Below, piece after piece: positions 1 to 15,000 of a stretch of DNA of 64,000 nucleotides (position 1 is the first letter of the stretch; every line of letters begins with the position of its first letter). The position numbers were made by a program, and so were the translations under genes. A model generated the notes under the pieces. That model had not been told where the DNA came from and searched no databases. It was given only the letters and a program-made list of their open reading frames with translations. This DNA comes from Alitta virens (taxonomy: Eukaryota; Annelida; Polychaeta; Phyllodocida; Nereididae): positions 71,029,829 to 71,093,828 of the forward strand of contig OW028573.1 of the NCBI GenBank assembly GCA_932294295.1, written 5' to 3'.

Positions 1-3000
1 AATATGACAGCATTAGTATCCCACATGGCAGCATTTGCCACACAGATCAACTCAGTGTCTGTGACATTCAGTTTGAGCTCAAATGGAGTTTCCACCTGCA
101 AAGAATAAAATCTAATGTTGAAATACAAGCATTCTAGTGGATAAAATTAATGTAAATCTTGAATATTTAAGACTCCTTGCACACCTTTTCCACTATTGGT
201 GCTCTCTTGGTGACAATTCCAGTTGACACATTGCTGTAATGACTAGTGGTCATTTTTTTTCCTTGGTCTTGATCTTGCCGGTCAGTAGTGCCATCTGCAA
301 TATATGTTACCAAGATAAAGTTTAATAAAATGTATTAATTTTGGTTTAATTGTTCAACTAGAGAGAACATATACCAGATTTTAACCAATTTTAATTCGGT
401 AAACAAGCTATCGCAAAGTACAGTAGCCCACAAACCTGTCTTGAAAGGATTTTCCGCCGACGTGAGCAGAAAGTCCTTCACAAGAAGTAACCAATCAAAT
501 ATGCCCATGACACGCATGTTGTTCAGGAGAATGGTGAACCTCGTCCTTTCTTTTGTTGACCTGTAATGCAGCTCCATCTGGAGGTCATTGTTATTGGTGT
601 GTTCTTTTGTCACATGGAGTATATTCGTGAAGACGTTGGGTCTGGCATTGGCTGGTTGATCTAAATTAAGTATGTATTACGATATTAAGACTTATTTAAT
701 TACACACACAGATAGTGTTTAATTGTGACACTAGATCCGTACACTCAGAAATTGCTTTCTAAGAAATGTGAAACGATGCATCTCTTTCTTGATCATACCT
801 CATTATCATATATTGCCCAAGCAATCTGCTGTTCACCTAAGCGCCCTTTTTTATCATTGGTTATTCTTTGTGGACGTTAGTTCACAGTCAGAGGACAAAC
901 CATAGGCTGAGTTGGCTGACCTGAAATTGCGTGTTGCAGGGATTTTGGGGAAATGTACAGCCCTGCTAATCGTGAAATGTGCGTCGGGTGATGAAAATAC
1001 TACTGTATACAAAGTTTCATGGTCAAGCGATGAATATTAACAAATTTGCCCCCGTTCATTGAAAGGATTGGTGCCAACTCGGCCCATCCAGCGTCCTCTG
1101 ACTTTAAACAAGCGTCCACAATGAATAACCAATAATAAATGACGGCGCTAAAGTGAACAGCTCAGAAGCTCGGCAATATCAGATACATCAAAATAGCTAC
1201 TTCCACAAACAAGATCTTCTATCTTGATACTTTAAAATGATAATACTCTCAAGCAATAATTACCTTGATATCTTGTGTCATAGACCATGATTTCATTTGA
1301 CACAAGGTCCACATCCTTTGATCCATCTGAGAAACTCTCGTAAGTCAGTTTTGACCTGAGGAAATCAAATTTTGCCAGGGAAACTTCAGGACAGTTGTTT
1401 TGCTCATGAGCCACAAGAAGTTGAACTGTCACATTCTTTAGATGAAGCAAGATCGCCATGGATTTCCAGACTTGTCCGCTAAGTATTGTCTGCAATTATC
1501 AATTCGCAATGAAGTTATATTCAACTGTAATATATGTGATTGAAGTGTATTGATACTGAGTATGAGAATACCTACTTACCGATTAAGAAGTTAATAAATA
1601 AATGCAATAAGAGCCCTCGCTGCCATGGTCATAACTGACTACATATTCTACCACATGCAAACCAGTATTTGATAATGAGTGTCTATATTTTTGTAAACGC
1701 GGGTATTAAGAGTCAGGAATTTGCAAAAACCAAACCCACTAAAAAGGGGAAAAAACTGCACTGCACTCAAAATATCTAACCTCAGATTTAGACTTGGGTG
1801 GCTCCTATTAGAAAGAAGCAAAATAAATCTTAAGAGAAATATTTCACACATTTCAGTAATCACTGAGAAATCAATTGAAACACTAAAGTCATCATACAGA
1901 GAGAGAAAGAATCAGCAGAGATTACAGAAAGATTTATAGATTGTATGACAACTTTCATGCATGTGTTAAATGCAATCCGTTCAGAGAATGCGAATTTTAG
2001 CAGCATGTTCACACACATCATCATGTACCAACCTGTATCTTAGGATCCTGAAGATGAGACAACATGGGTATCGAGTACTCTTCTTGAGGCTCGCCGAGAT
2101 TGTGCTCTAGCAAACCTCTGATGAGTTTGTATTGGTCCAGATCAATTGAGCAGTAGACCGATGACAGGCCTCCTTCGATGTTGAAGTCGGGCACAGCATG
2201 GCTGGTATCACCCTCCAAATTGCGCTCAACTTGCAAGTCTAGCTTACACTTCTCTTTCAGCAGCTTACGACCCTGTCATGTAAATGAAAAAGACGATGAG
2301 TCCCATTTTCCAGGACCAGTAGCATTTCCATTTTATTATTTAGTTTCATACACGCTTATAAATTTAAAGAGTAACAATTTATTAATAAATGTTGTATTTA
2401 ATATAGCTGAACTGAAATTGTTCATAGTTTACATCAACTGACCTGTCTCACAGCAACAAACGAAGGGAACATAAGATCAGTGTTTCGAGGTTGAACGTCA
2501 TTAGAAGGCGTCCACACAGCAGAAAACAGATCCATATCAGCGAGAGTGATGTCCATGCAATCAAGCAGACAGATGTGATCCTCTGGATCCTGACTGCCAC
2601 ATGAAACGGGAGATTTGACGCTGCCCTTTGCGCTGGCCTGCTTACTTGATCTAGCCCCATCACTGGATGGAGATGATGCTTTCGACTTTTGAGGAGAAGG
2701 AATGCCACTGACAGAAGGGTCCATATCAGCCATGAATGAACTAAAATCTGAAAAGAAAAATCCATGTATTTTCAACATGATGTTATCTAACAATACAAAT
2801 GGTATTTCAGACAAAAATTTCAGCACAGTGTAGTTTATAAAATGAATACACTGTATATGCATGTATATACATATAGATCTTTGCAATATTGATATTCACA
2901 TGAAAACACAAATATGAATATTCATTACCAGACGAAATTGAAGTAGTTTGAAAACCCAGATCCAAATTAAGAAAATCTGTGTCACCAGGAGCATCTACAG

Positions 3001-6000
3001 AACTTTCTAAAGTATCACCGAGAGATTCAAACTCCGCATTTCTCCAGTCTGAATCCAGACTGCCATAAATACTCTGCATCATGGATGACTGCTCTTGAAA
3101 GCTGGATCCCAAAGACGCACTCGATCCTTTAGCGCAATTCATAGATGTCACATTCGGTGACTCTGGGGGCTTCTCTGAACTTCCTTTGGATGTTGATGGT
3201 GTATCTGAACGTTTTGACGCTGTCCGTCTATGGCCTTCAAGAGTTCCTGGATCACCGCTATGCAAGAATCTATTCTTCACTGTCATTGTGCCAAGATCCA
3301 TGACCAGAATGTCTTTAGACTTCGAACTGTGAGGAATTAAGATGATTGGCGAACCAGCTTCTACATCAAAGCTCATACGAGAGGCTCTGAACGCAGTTTG
3401 CATCAGCTGCAACACAAATAGCATAACATTATTCATACTACCGCTTTTTTCATGTAAAACTGCACATCAGATCACATAAATCACTTAAGTTACCTCTTGG
3501 CCCGCTGCAGCAGCTCGCATTCTCCCCAAGACATCTTGCAACTGATTGAAGTACTGAATAAATGCAAGCGTCTCTTGTAGAAATCTTTGCGTATGAGTAT
3601 AACAAATAGAAGCCATTCGAAGATGCACCAAAATGTCATGGGGTCTCGTTAAGTCAGGGTCAGGGAGACCATAATTGAAGATGTGGAAATCCAGCGCCTG
3701 ACTTCCCATTGTGATGAAACGCTCTCTGTACATGTTTCCATGCGGTGATTGGTCTAGCAATGATAAACTACCCAGCTGTCCCTTGATGCCGAAGTTTCCA
3801 TCACGGAGGTCAACAACAGATTGGAACATTTTCACATCTGCTCTGCCGAGCTCATACTCTTCTTTGTTCATAGTGAGAGAGAGTCGCTGTACCTTGAGAT
3901 TAATGTGGCTGTTGACAACTTCACCTGGACAGACAGAAAAACCTCATTTCTATAATTTTATTCACAAATGAATGCCAATATAATCATTGTGTAGACAACA
4001 CACAAATCTGTAAATACCTTCATTTTGGCTCTCATGTTTTGGAGCATTGAAAACAGTCTCAGATCGAGCACTAAATTTCTCAGGACTATGGACTTTAGCA
4101 CCCATCCCAAGGAAGTCAAGCAGCACCACCCAAGTTTGCAAATTGATTGTTGTATCCAAGCAGTTGAAATTGACATCAATAAACCGATTTGTCTGGAAAA
4201 AACAGCATTCCATAAAATAAGTTTTGAAAATACTATGTTAACATGCTACAAATTACTGTTATTTGGGACATGTATTGTTGACATACCTTGTTGTATTTTG
4301 TTTTAAATGCAGGACATTTCTTGTCAACCAGTTTCACTTTGATATGTACAAGACCCTCATCCAATTCATCATCCTCTGATCCACGACGAGACTGGAGAGG
4401 AGAAGGTGGAGGTGTGCATGGGTACTCCCTGTAAAAGAGAATCCCAGTAATAATATTTTACAGAAACGCTGACATTTTTGCAATGCATGCAACAGTAGTA
4501 CGTAATGGTATTACTCATTCACTTACGAATGGCTCTTCCTATTTGCAGCTCCAGTTGCCCATGGATTTTTTGTTCTTGTGCTTTGCATTTCAAACACATT
4601 CGCAGTGCGAAAGCTGGAAGGCAAAGACTTGGGCATCTCAGGCTCTGCTATTTCTATCATACTGGTGGGACACGAAGATGACAAGTATTCTCGCTTAGAC
4701 AAACTGTGGCTTCTTGCAGCATCGTGCTTGTCAGGAGCCGAGGACTCCATGAGAAGACGATGCTTGGAATCAACTGGCTCTAGCAAGTCTTCCATGACCA
4801 AGGAGTACAGCGACAGCTCGAAGCTCCTGATGTATGGATCATCCTTGACATAGAGCACCCTCAAATCCCTCAGTTTGAGGTTTAAGAAGCCATGCTCCCC
4901 TTCTTTCAGGTAATCAGTCATGAGAACTTCAAAATCAGGCATCAAGAAGTCTGCTTTGATCGTCACAGGCTTTGCAGCAGCTTCTTCTTTGGCATCTACA
5001 TTTGGTTTGTTATATTTTGGCACATCATTGAAACTAAGTGATGACAACTTGGCAGTTTCGTCTTCTTCTGGTACTGCCTCAAGGTCATCAGGGGTCATCT
5101 TTGGAGGAGGAGGCGTGTCATCTTCCGGAGTGATGTGATCCAATGTTTGAAGTATCTGTTCGTAAATCTCTTTGGATAAAGTCAATTTTAGTGGCGTGAC
5201 CACCCTACCAGAGACATTGATGACAGATTCCATACCTGACGAGTCTTCCTTCTCATTTCCGAGATCCATTTCAAAAACGTAGCCTTGATTGACAAAATTC
5301 TCATTCGGTTCAACTCGGTTGATCATTATTTCTAGCACAGTGTCATGCAAAATTGGAGTACCATAGCTCGTTTTGGTAAAGCCACCAGGTTGTGGTGTAC
5401 TAAACACACTAGTTGTCATGCATTGGCCCTTCTTTGCACTTTGTTGAAGCAGTTTTTGTTTGTCTAGATTCATGGAGTACATATTCATGTCTCTGATCTC
5501 AAGATGAATTTCATCCAGTTTCCCTGATTTTGAAGAATTTTCACTTGAGTAATCAGTAATAAAGACACTTTCATCCTCAGGTTTTGTATTCCTGATCGAG
5601 ATGTTACCAAGATGTACGACTAGCACATCAGGACATAGAGGTTTCCTCGGTATCATTAGGACCGGAGTCTGCAGTATGATATCAAGCTTGATGTTTGTTG
5701 ATCTCTCAGGTATTGGCTGCATCTCACTGTCTAGTATGTCATCAGACTCATGGCCATCAGGTCCGATGGATGAGAAGCGTTTTTTGCGAATATCATCTGC
5801 AGACATGTCGAAATGCATATTGCTACCATACAACGATGTTGACAAAAACTCTGACGACCGACCTTGCACAAAATTCAAGGCAACTTCAGCGGCTGCATGC
5901 CTGATTGTTGATCCAACAGTCTTCATGTAATCAGAAAACTCAGACAAGCAAAGAGAAAGGTCTCTGATAAAAGTACCAGAGTGAGTGTAGCACAACGATG

Positions 6001-9000
6001 CCATGCGCAATGTTATGCTGGCTGTGTCAGAGGTGTCATCATCACATGTGTTGGTGTTAGATTTGAACAGAGTCAATTCGAATGCTTTCTCCGAAGACTC
6101 ATTTTCCAATACATTCTGACTCGTGTGGGTGTTCAGATGGAGGAAAGCCACATCCGGATCTGTGCCAACACTCAAGATTTTTTGGTGGTGATGATTTTCT
6201 TTCATGACATGTGTAAGATCCAAAACTTGAAGTCCACCTATGGATCCTTTCACATCCAGATCATCAGCTAAAAGTAGAGCACACAAATCATACAATATTT
6301 ATTTCAATCACATTGGAACCTGCTCATTTAAATCTTTCTTATGCAGTTTTGCTGTTGCAGATTTTGATCAATTATATTTGCACAAACAGGTCAATCACAT
6401 TTCATGCAATATCCCTCTGTCTAAGAAACATTAATTTCTTTTTTGTGTGTTTGACAATAATAAGTCTTGAGCGATCTTCAAACACTGAAAAAGGCTCACC
6501 ATATTCTGCCTCAATCTTGGATTTTGAAAGTGTGGCAGTAGCGACCTTGTGAGCTATCATATGGTTGTCCTTCTCCTCCACTCTCATCAGTAGGACATTG
6601 AGACGATGGAAATCGGCGGTCACTGTGAGTTTGGTGTCAGCTTCAATCACCTGTTGGAAAATAAGAAATGCGTAAGATACTCAGAAATTTAATCATGCAT
6701 GGGTTGATGAAATATAAGAAATGCAACATACGCCCTTCATTTAACTCTAATTTACTCATGCAGATTTACTATGAAGCATGATGAATTAGTAAGCCTACAT
6801 TATTGAGTATATTTCATTACAAGCAAAGGTTATAAGCAGGGGTTAGTCTATCCTACATTTGCACTTGCTTGCTTAGATCCAGCGAATCCCGTTTTGGTGC
6901 CACTGTCACGGCTTTTCTCCTTGTTTTTCGGCAGTATTCCTTTGAAAAAGGCCAGTAGTTCAACAATGGTCTGCTGGTTCGCTGAAATTTAGTATAAAAT
7001 ATCATTCAATAGACAGCGTAAGGCATAAGTTCAGCCTTTATTGCAAAGTATTCATGTTAAAAAAAAAAAAGTATAATTTATACAATTCCAATTCATCCCG
7101 CACCAACCCAAACGGGTTTATAAGGCATAAGTAATTGAATAGCACACAGGGCAGCACAATCGCCCTCTAGTGCTGTCTTAAAACTGCTCACACGATTATA
7201 CAGTCAGCGGTCATAGGAGGGGAAGTTTACACAATGACATAAATAATTATTGTACATAACATTACCTCGAAATCATTTGGTTGTATAAATATGTATGAGT
7301 TTAGGTTACTCATCACTCCTTTAAGTCTAGCAAGAGCACAACACATTAACACTACTAACCCACAATGTCCAAATTATTGAACTGCAAATTAGCTATCTGG
7401 AGAAGTTCTCTGCTAGTGTTTGATGGGCAATTGGGAGCAATTATGTCCACTTCCATGCGAATCAAGGCTTCGTCATCATGAACTGGTGAAGATGCATAAA
7501 GCTGGTGTGGCAACAAACAACTGTCTAGAGACTTTGGGCTTCCAAACGGTGAATTGATGAAAGATTCAGTCCCTGCAAAGACATGTAAAATATTACAAAT
7601 TATGTCTGACAATTACCCTGAATATACGATTAACTAGAGAACAGTTAGTATCTTGATCAACCAATCTTTGATGACATCATTTAAGTAAGATTTCAGCATT
7701 GGTTGAATGAGCAGACAGATATTTAGTGCGCTTAATAACAGAGATAGTTGTTTAAATGATGTATTCAGTGGTTCAGTGTATATATATATATATATATAGG
7801 TTACACATTTTAATAAATAAGACAAGCGTTCAAACCTTGATTTGTTGATATCAATCCCTGAAGTGCATTGGATACAGCTGTCTGAACAGCTTGGAAACTT
7901 GTCTTGGAATTGGGAAAATGTTCCTGTTCAGTTGGCGAGCTCGGAGACTGGGGAGATTTAGGTGACTGAGGAGAGCCTGGGTAAGAATCTCGAATACTTC
8001 CACTGCGGCTGTCCAAACTATAACATAACAATGGTGAAATCCTTAATTCTTTGTTGATTGCAGCAACAAAAACACCAAAAATATATAAGACCATACTTCA
8101 ACCTACCATAAATTCCTGTGTGAAGCAACCAGTAATTCAAAATCGGGTCCGAAAGTCTGCAGCGCATCAACAACCAGTAAACTGTGCACAGTAAAGCTGA
8201 TGGAAGTGTCAAATGGCCTCTTTGTAAAGTTTGCTTTTACTCCACTGATTTGAAGCTCTGCGATACTTCGACCTGTGGTATAATAAGTCAATGATTCAAT
8301 TTTGCAATATTCCAATCCAAGAACTTTTATCATCTTTGTCAGAGACCTGATCCCCTATTATTATCATGATGCACAATTAAGGAACTCGTTAAAGATTATG
8401 ATCACCGTATCGCTTACCTCTGCTCTGAACCTCCAGTGATACATCATTGATGCAAAATTGCGTCAGTATAAGAACTGACTCGGCAACGGCCTCTTTTGCT
8501 TGCTGATCACTGATATCTTCATTCAAACTGAAAATAACAATCTCGGTCCATAAACAATGCCCAAAAGATTATTACATCACATATTAAAGCTTCAATACAT
8601 TAAAGATATACCTCAGTAGACTTCTGGACAACTGTTGTTGCGATAGCATTGATGCAGAAGCATCCACATTTTCGTAAGCAGGCTTCTCAGCTGCCGGACT
8701 GCTCGCCGAATCAGGCATGGCCAGCATCTTTCCGACCATCCCAAGAGATTGCATCTGTTACAACAAATCAATTTATTAATCAAAAAATATATTCGCACTG
8801 GATAGCACAATCTGTACAACAAAAAGTGTTTCGTGTGGTCCAGGCATATAAAATCCACAAATATAACTATATGACTACAGACCTCAGATATGGCATAGCT
8901 GTAGCAGCTACAGCCAGACACAAAGAAAATTCAAATTACTAAATTTCAAGAGGGAAAATAAAGTACCTTTTGCTCATTGAAGTGAAGAGTCAGTTTTGGT

Positions 9001-12000
9001 AGTGTTCCTGATAATGTCATCTTTGGCCATTGCGGATCAGAAGTACGTAACAATCGTCTGAAAAGACCATGGTTTTTCATCTCTTCATACAAACAACTAA
9101 TCTCCACCTTTTACATAAACAGATGTAAAAATGCCTTACCTTTCAAGCTGTAAAGAGATGCTGAATTTGTCGACCACATGCATGTGGCTGGTTCCTTTAT
9201 TATGGGCATGTTTCCAGTTGTCTTTGGCTCGTCCGACCATCACTTGTAACTCAGAAAGATTAAGTGTATATCTGCAAGAAGACCAACAAATCAATATTAA
9301 TGTCCACTAATACTTTCTAGACTATCCAGTTTGTGCAGCCCTGTGGCCCAGCTGACTTATTTCAGCAAAACACATCAAGTTTTCTGACAATCTCCAAGTA
9401 AAATCTTTAGAATCTGAGAAGCCTGTTTGATTTGCATAATTTGACCTTACTTGTCATATATCTTTTCAATTATGGCAGAATCGGTTATGCTAGCACCAAA
9501 TATGTCAGTGAGGGCTTCTGTTGGACCTTGCTGACTTTCTGTAGCTTCATTTTCTATCACATTTGCTTTCTCTTCTTCTCCAGGAGGCGAAGAACTTGGC
9601 GTGACAAAGTCATCTGCAAGACAACAAAAATTTGTACTCAAAAGCTTGGGATTTGCACATGACTAATCTCATAATGAAAATAAAAACATCATTTGACACA
9701 AATTAATAATAAATCGATCAGCTCACCATCCTCCTCAGTATCTCTGAAATTCTCTTCCTCCGTCAAATTGGCATTCGAATTGTGGAACTCGAGACGACCG
9801 AGATCGAACATTACAATAGTAGTGTTCTTGTCTGTGAAACTTTCAGGAATAATGAACTGAGGAGCAGCTATGTCTAAGTCTATCTCCCACCTCTTGGCTT
9901 TGATCTGGATTAAACAAATCACATTAAATGTAAGTAAGGTTTCTCTTATGAAAAAAAGTGTTTTATGAATGCCTTACCTTCCATATATATGAATGCATAC
10001 AAAGCAATTTAAGGTATACAAACCTTATTGTCACTCTCTAACAAGTCATCAAGCGTCTGTTTCAATTCCTTTTCCGTTTCTCTCTTAATTTGTTCATATC
10101 TGTGTTTGGCAAGAGCTACAAAGAGAGATCCAACATGATTTAGGCAGGAAACCAAAAATAATGTAGATGAATAGACATTCTCTTTAAGATTGACTTGATC
10201 CATATTGCTTAAAGTAAGAACTCATAATGACATACCTCCGAGCTGAAGTTCAGATCTTTCAGATGTCATCCCTTGGTGTTTCCTTGTGAAGAACTCAGAA
10301 AGTTTCTTGAAGATATCTGCATTGTGGATAATGTCTAACGGCTTGGTCTTCATTTCGATTCTAAAACAGCCATGAAAAAAATTGAATCCCAAAGCCTATA
10401 GCACAACTACTACATATTTCACATCGGATAAAAAGAATAATTTCTAGTTCAAGATCACTACATACTTGTAATCAGCACTGCTGCTGAGAGGTTTCTTGTC
10501 ATAGGTGAATTCAAAGATTGAATTGTCTGCCTCAACAACTGGCATGAATAATGATGTTGTCTGCAGCGGTGACCGTCCAAGGCCACTCAGAATACTACTG
10601 AATAACCTTGGCTGGTTTGTGACTTTTTCCTGCAGTAAAATCAAACACCAACAGGTTATATATGAACTTTCACAACTAATTAATTCCATTTAGAAAACAA
10701 TATAATGTACACTTACTCTGGTTTGAGGTGATATCAAGACTGGTAGTATGGATCCTTCAGTGATCTTGTCTCTCAAGAATAAACCGCCAACATTGACTGA
10801 GAATTTTAATCCATTTGTTCGAGGTCTGGACTCCAGTCCCATCTTTATTGTTGTGCATTCCATTTCCAATCCTTTGTAATTGTTAGCTACAACAGTCAGA
10901 TATCATGGCTTAAATAGCACATAAATCAATAAAACGGAATCAATTAATCAATAGGCAATGCCATCGAAAACAACTTACAACTAGGAGCATCATCTGATCC
11001 ATCGTTCATGAGTATTCTGAAAACACCACTCTTCAAACAAAAGTTCATCTGCGCGAACACCACATCTCGTTTCAGAAGAGTATTGTTCTCAGCAGAGTCT
11101 GCCAGGACATCCATGATCTCTTTCTCTGTAAATATATAAAGATTGATTACGCTTTTCTGTTATAACACCACCACAAAGATGCCGCAAATTCCCAATATTG
11201 TATTCTCATACCGATCTCTTTGTCACTTTCTGTTTTCTGAGCAGGTTGTTTTATGGCAGGCACACTGATGGGAGTAGCAGGATCAGAGTGAAGGGGTGAA
11301 GACAACGGGGTCAGCATCTCCTCCGACTTGCTCGTTGATCCAGAGTCGCTCCTGGTCGGTTCTGTCGGTGAAGTAGTACCATAGCCATACCATCCGCTCC
11401 AACCTGGAAACCAACTCTGGAAAATGCCCGCTTGTTGCGCATCATCACCTTGAGGTGTGGACTGTGGAGAGCCAGCTTTGGATGATGTTTGAGACTTGCC
11501 ACTTCCAGGAACACCATCAGGGCTTTGAACATGAGATGTTGCGTTCGATGCTGTAGCGCCTTGAGATGATGGAGTTAAAGTTTGCTGTGACACTGAGGTA
11601 GTGAGATTCTCATATCCCTTAGGAACCTGGGAAAAATTTGTCAAATAATTTGATAAATGCATCAAGGGCAACATAATAAAAAAATTTAATTCATAGGATT
11701 CCACACACATTCAAAATATCCTTTATGACTATATGATCAGGCTGACTGAAAAACAATATTTGTTTCCCCGTTTCTGACCAACCCGACTTCACAAGGCTCA
11801 ACCTAAATTTGTTTTTAAGGCATCTGTCAAAAAATGAACATTTGACATTCAATCTTATTGCTTTTGAACCTTGAATCTGAGGAGGAAAAAAAAAAAATTC
11901 CCAGACCTACCGACCCAAACAAAATAATCAGAAACAAACTATTTTTTCAATCGGCCTCAACTCACCATCTTTTCCTTCTCGAACCTGTCAAACACAACCT

Positions 12001-15000
12001 GGCGTAAGATCTGCAACTCCTCAAATGTCCATTTATCCTCAATTGTTTCAAGATGTTCCTGGAACCAAAATGGACTTATAAAGAAGCTGTACTGCATGCT
12101 GTTAAAAGATTCAACTTCTTTTTTTTTTTCACAGAAAAAAAAGAAAAGAAAAACAATAATACCTTTAGGTCATAATCCATATAGTATGTCCCTCCCTTCT
12201 TCAGAAACTGAGAATATGCTTCAACATATTTCACAGACTCTCGCCCTCTTTGCACCATGAATTCTGCTGTTGTGCGTTTGTTTTTCTCTCGTATGAAATG
12301 CAGATTCGAATCGATGGCAAATTTCCACCAACTTCTGGCACTGTGAGGAACAAAGAACAAAAATGATTAGTTAAGACTAAGGGCTGTCCCATTTAAAAAA
12401 GATGGGGGGGAAGGAAAAACTTTCAGACACCCCCCCCCCCCCTCAACCCCCGGTTTTTGTTTTTTGACAGACAGGCCCCCTCTTCTTTCTACCTGAAGAT
12501 AAATACTGGTCACCTACCCCTCCTCCCCCCCCCCCTTTTTTGTCTTTTGGAGAATCTCCCCCCTCCCTCCACTTTTCAAACATCTTCCTGTCAACCCCCG
12601 CCCCCCTTCTTAAATGGAGCAGCCCTGATTAATTCACATCCTAACATACCACAACCTTCATAGAGAACAGTGTAACAAAAACAGAAGATTTTAATCTAGT
12701 ACTTACTTGTCTTTCACTTTTACTATTGGCCTCCATTTCTGATACTTCAACGCTTTGTTGTGTCTTGAAAATTCTTTGGTTATTGCCAGCATCATACGGT
12801 ATTGCGTCTGACTCAGAGTCAAACTTATTTTGTCCAAGTTTGTATCGAGGTGAATTCTTGGAGAACAGGGGCTCTTCAGCTTCATTGCTGATGTGTTTCG
12901 TTTCATTTTTGCCTGACCACTGACAGGTTCTAAAAGGTACTCATGCTCCTAAAATGATACAGAAAATAACGCTATAACTTCAAAGTGTTCATTCATTCAT
13001 TGCAAAACGAAGTTCAAAGAATTGAACAGCAAAACACACCTTGAATTCTCCTGTTGTTGCCGACTGGCCCATTTGCCTTGAGAGAATATCCTGAAGGAAA
13101 ATACAATTAAGATTTAATTCACATTAACATCTTGGTAAGCTGCACAGTGAAATCAAAATAGGCTAAGATAGGCCGTAAAGCTAATATACTTACATAAAGC
13201 TCCTCCCGGGCTAGATCACCACATTGCTTTGAGTCAACATCCCAGTAAACGGAGAAATTTTTCAGGTCTAGTAATTTATGCATCATCTCTGTGTCCCCAC
13301 TGCTGACATATCTGGGAATCTGCAAAATATGAAATGCAAATATGAGAATCATTTAATATGACAAATATCCTACACGATCAGAATTCAATCATTTAAAAAA
13401 ACACCCCACACCCTCCCCCTTTTTTTGTAAATGAAACAGCCCTCAGGACATAATCATACATCACTTCCCTTTGTCTGAAATCGTATTTGTTTGAGACTCG
13501 TAATGAAAATACTCACCCATTCGAGATCAGTACTCTGTGCAGATAGATCGTTGATGGTGATTCCGCATGCGAATGTTTTGCCTGGAATGCTGGTGCTATC
13601 TTCGTAGCGCAAGTGGACATCTTTAACTTTGAGCTGCAGGTTTTCAACAATATTTGTGGCGAGTGATGTGCCATAGCTCCACCACGATGAGTAAGAGTAG
13701 CTACTGCTTTCATTTGATGCTCCACAATATTTCAGCTGCAAGATATTGGGTAAGTCAAAATTTAACTTTCAAGTGAATAAACAAGATTTTGCAATCCTGA
13801 TCATGTGTAGCATTAGAATAAATATCAATGCGCGCTGAACTAAGAACGCGCAAACAATTTGAATATCAAAATAATTTCCAAAATCATCAACCTACCTTCC
13901 ACTTTTCTTCAAATTCTTTCAATTGTTCCTTCTTCAAGTCTTCCTCAGCTTTCTTAGCACCAGCCTCATCGTACTGTAAAAAGCATTAACTCCAATGAGG
14001 AAAAAGTTATGCATAAACCAAAAGCACACAGATGAGATAGATTTTGCCCATTCGAATGCACTCTACTCAACTGCTATGGAAGGAGAATATTGTCACTTAT
14101 GGCGCTACAGATGAACCGTCTCTTTTACACGCATTTACAAGTAAGCCTCCAAAAAGTAGCTACAGGATGTGCATCAAAGATATTTGGATAGGAAGAGAAC
14201 ATTCGTGATCACTAACAGCAAAGATATAATCACACCAAGTAACATCTCATGAAATTATGACTCACAGTGCGGGTCTTGAGAGGACCAGCTACGAGGTACA
14301 GCCTTTCCATGGATATGACCCATGGTTCACTCTTCAGTCTTCGTAGCGGTATTTGCAAGCAAATCTTTCCAATGAAGCCTGTAAAAAATTAATGGCATTG
14401 ATATGAGGAAATATTACAATTTGTATGTTGTGTTGGCTCCAATGGTTTTAGACTTAAGGCATTTGATGCACATTCGCAGCACAGTGCACATGACTCACCT
14501 GTCTTCACTTCTATAGGCAACTGGAGCTTCTGCAGGGCATCCTTCTTAAGTGGTAGATTTTCTAATTCGACCTGGCCTGTAACACCGTACGTCATGTCAA
14601 TTAATGGTTTACTTACAGGCATCAGCTGGTGATTTGAATCACACAACTATGCAGAGTGGAGACAAGTTTGAGCTCCCCCCAGAGACATACAGCAGCGAGT
14701 GTCCACTCTAACATGTGAGTCTCCTCTAAGGTCAGCAACCATTCTTAACCATTTGGAATCATGGCCACCGAAGTGCAGCCACATCTGAGTGCATTACCTC
14801 GTTATTAAATTGGTACATGTACTCTGCGTAATTCAATAAAATTGTAGGCTGATGCCTGGGATTTACCTAAAGAACCAGGCAACTTTAAGGAAGAGTGACT
14901 GAGTGACTGAGTCATTAGATTATAAGAAGAAACAGATAAAAACAGTACATTACGCCTAGATTTTACCAAAAATATCAAAAAGGATGGTATTATACCTTGG

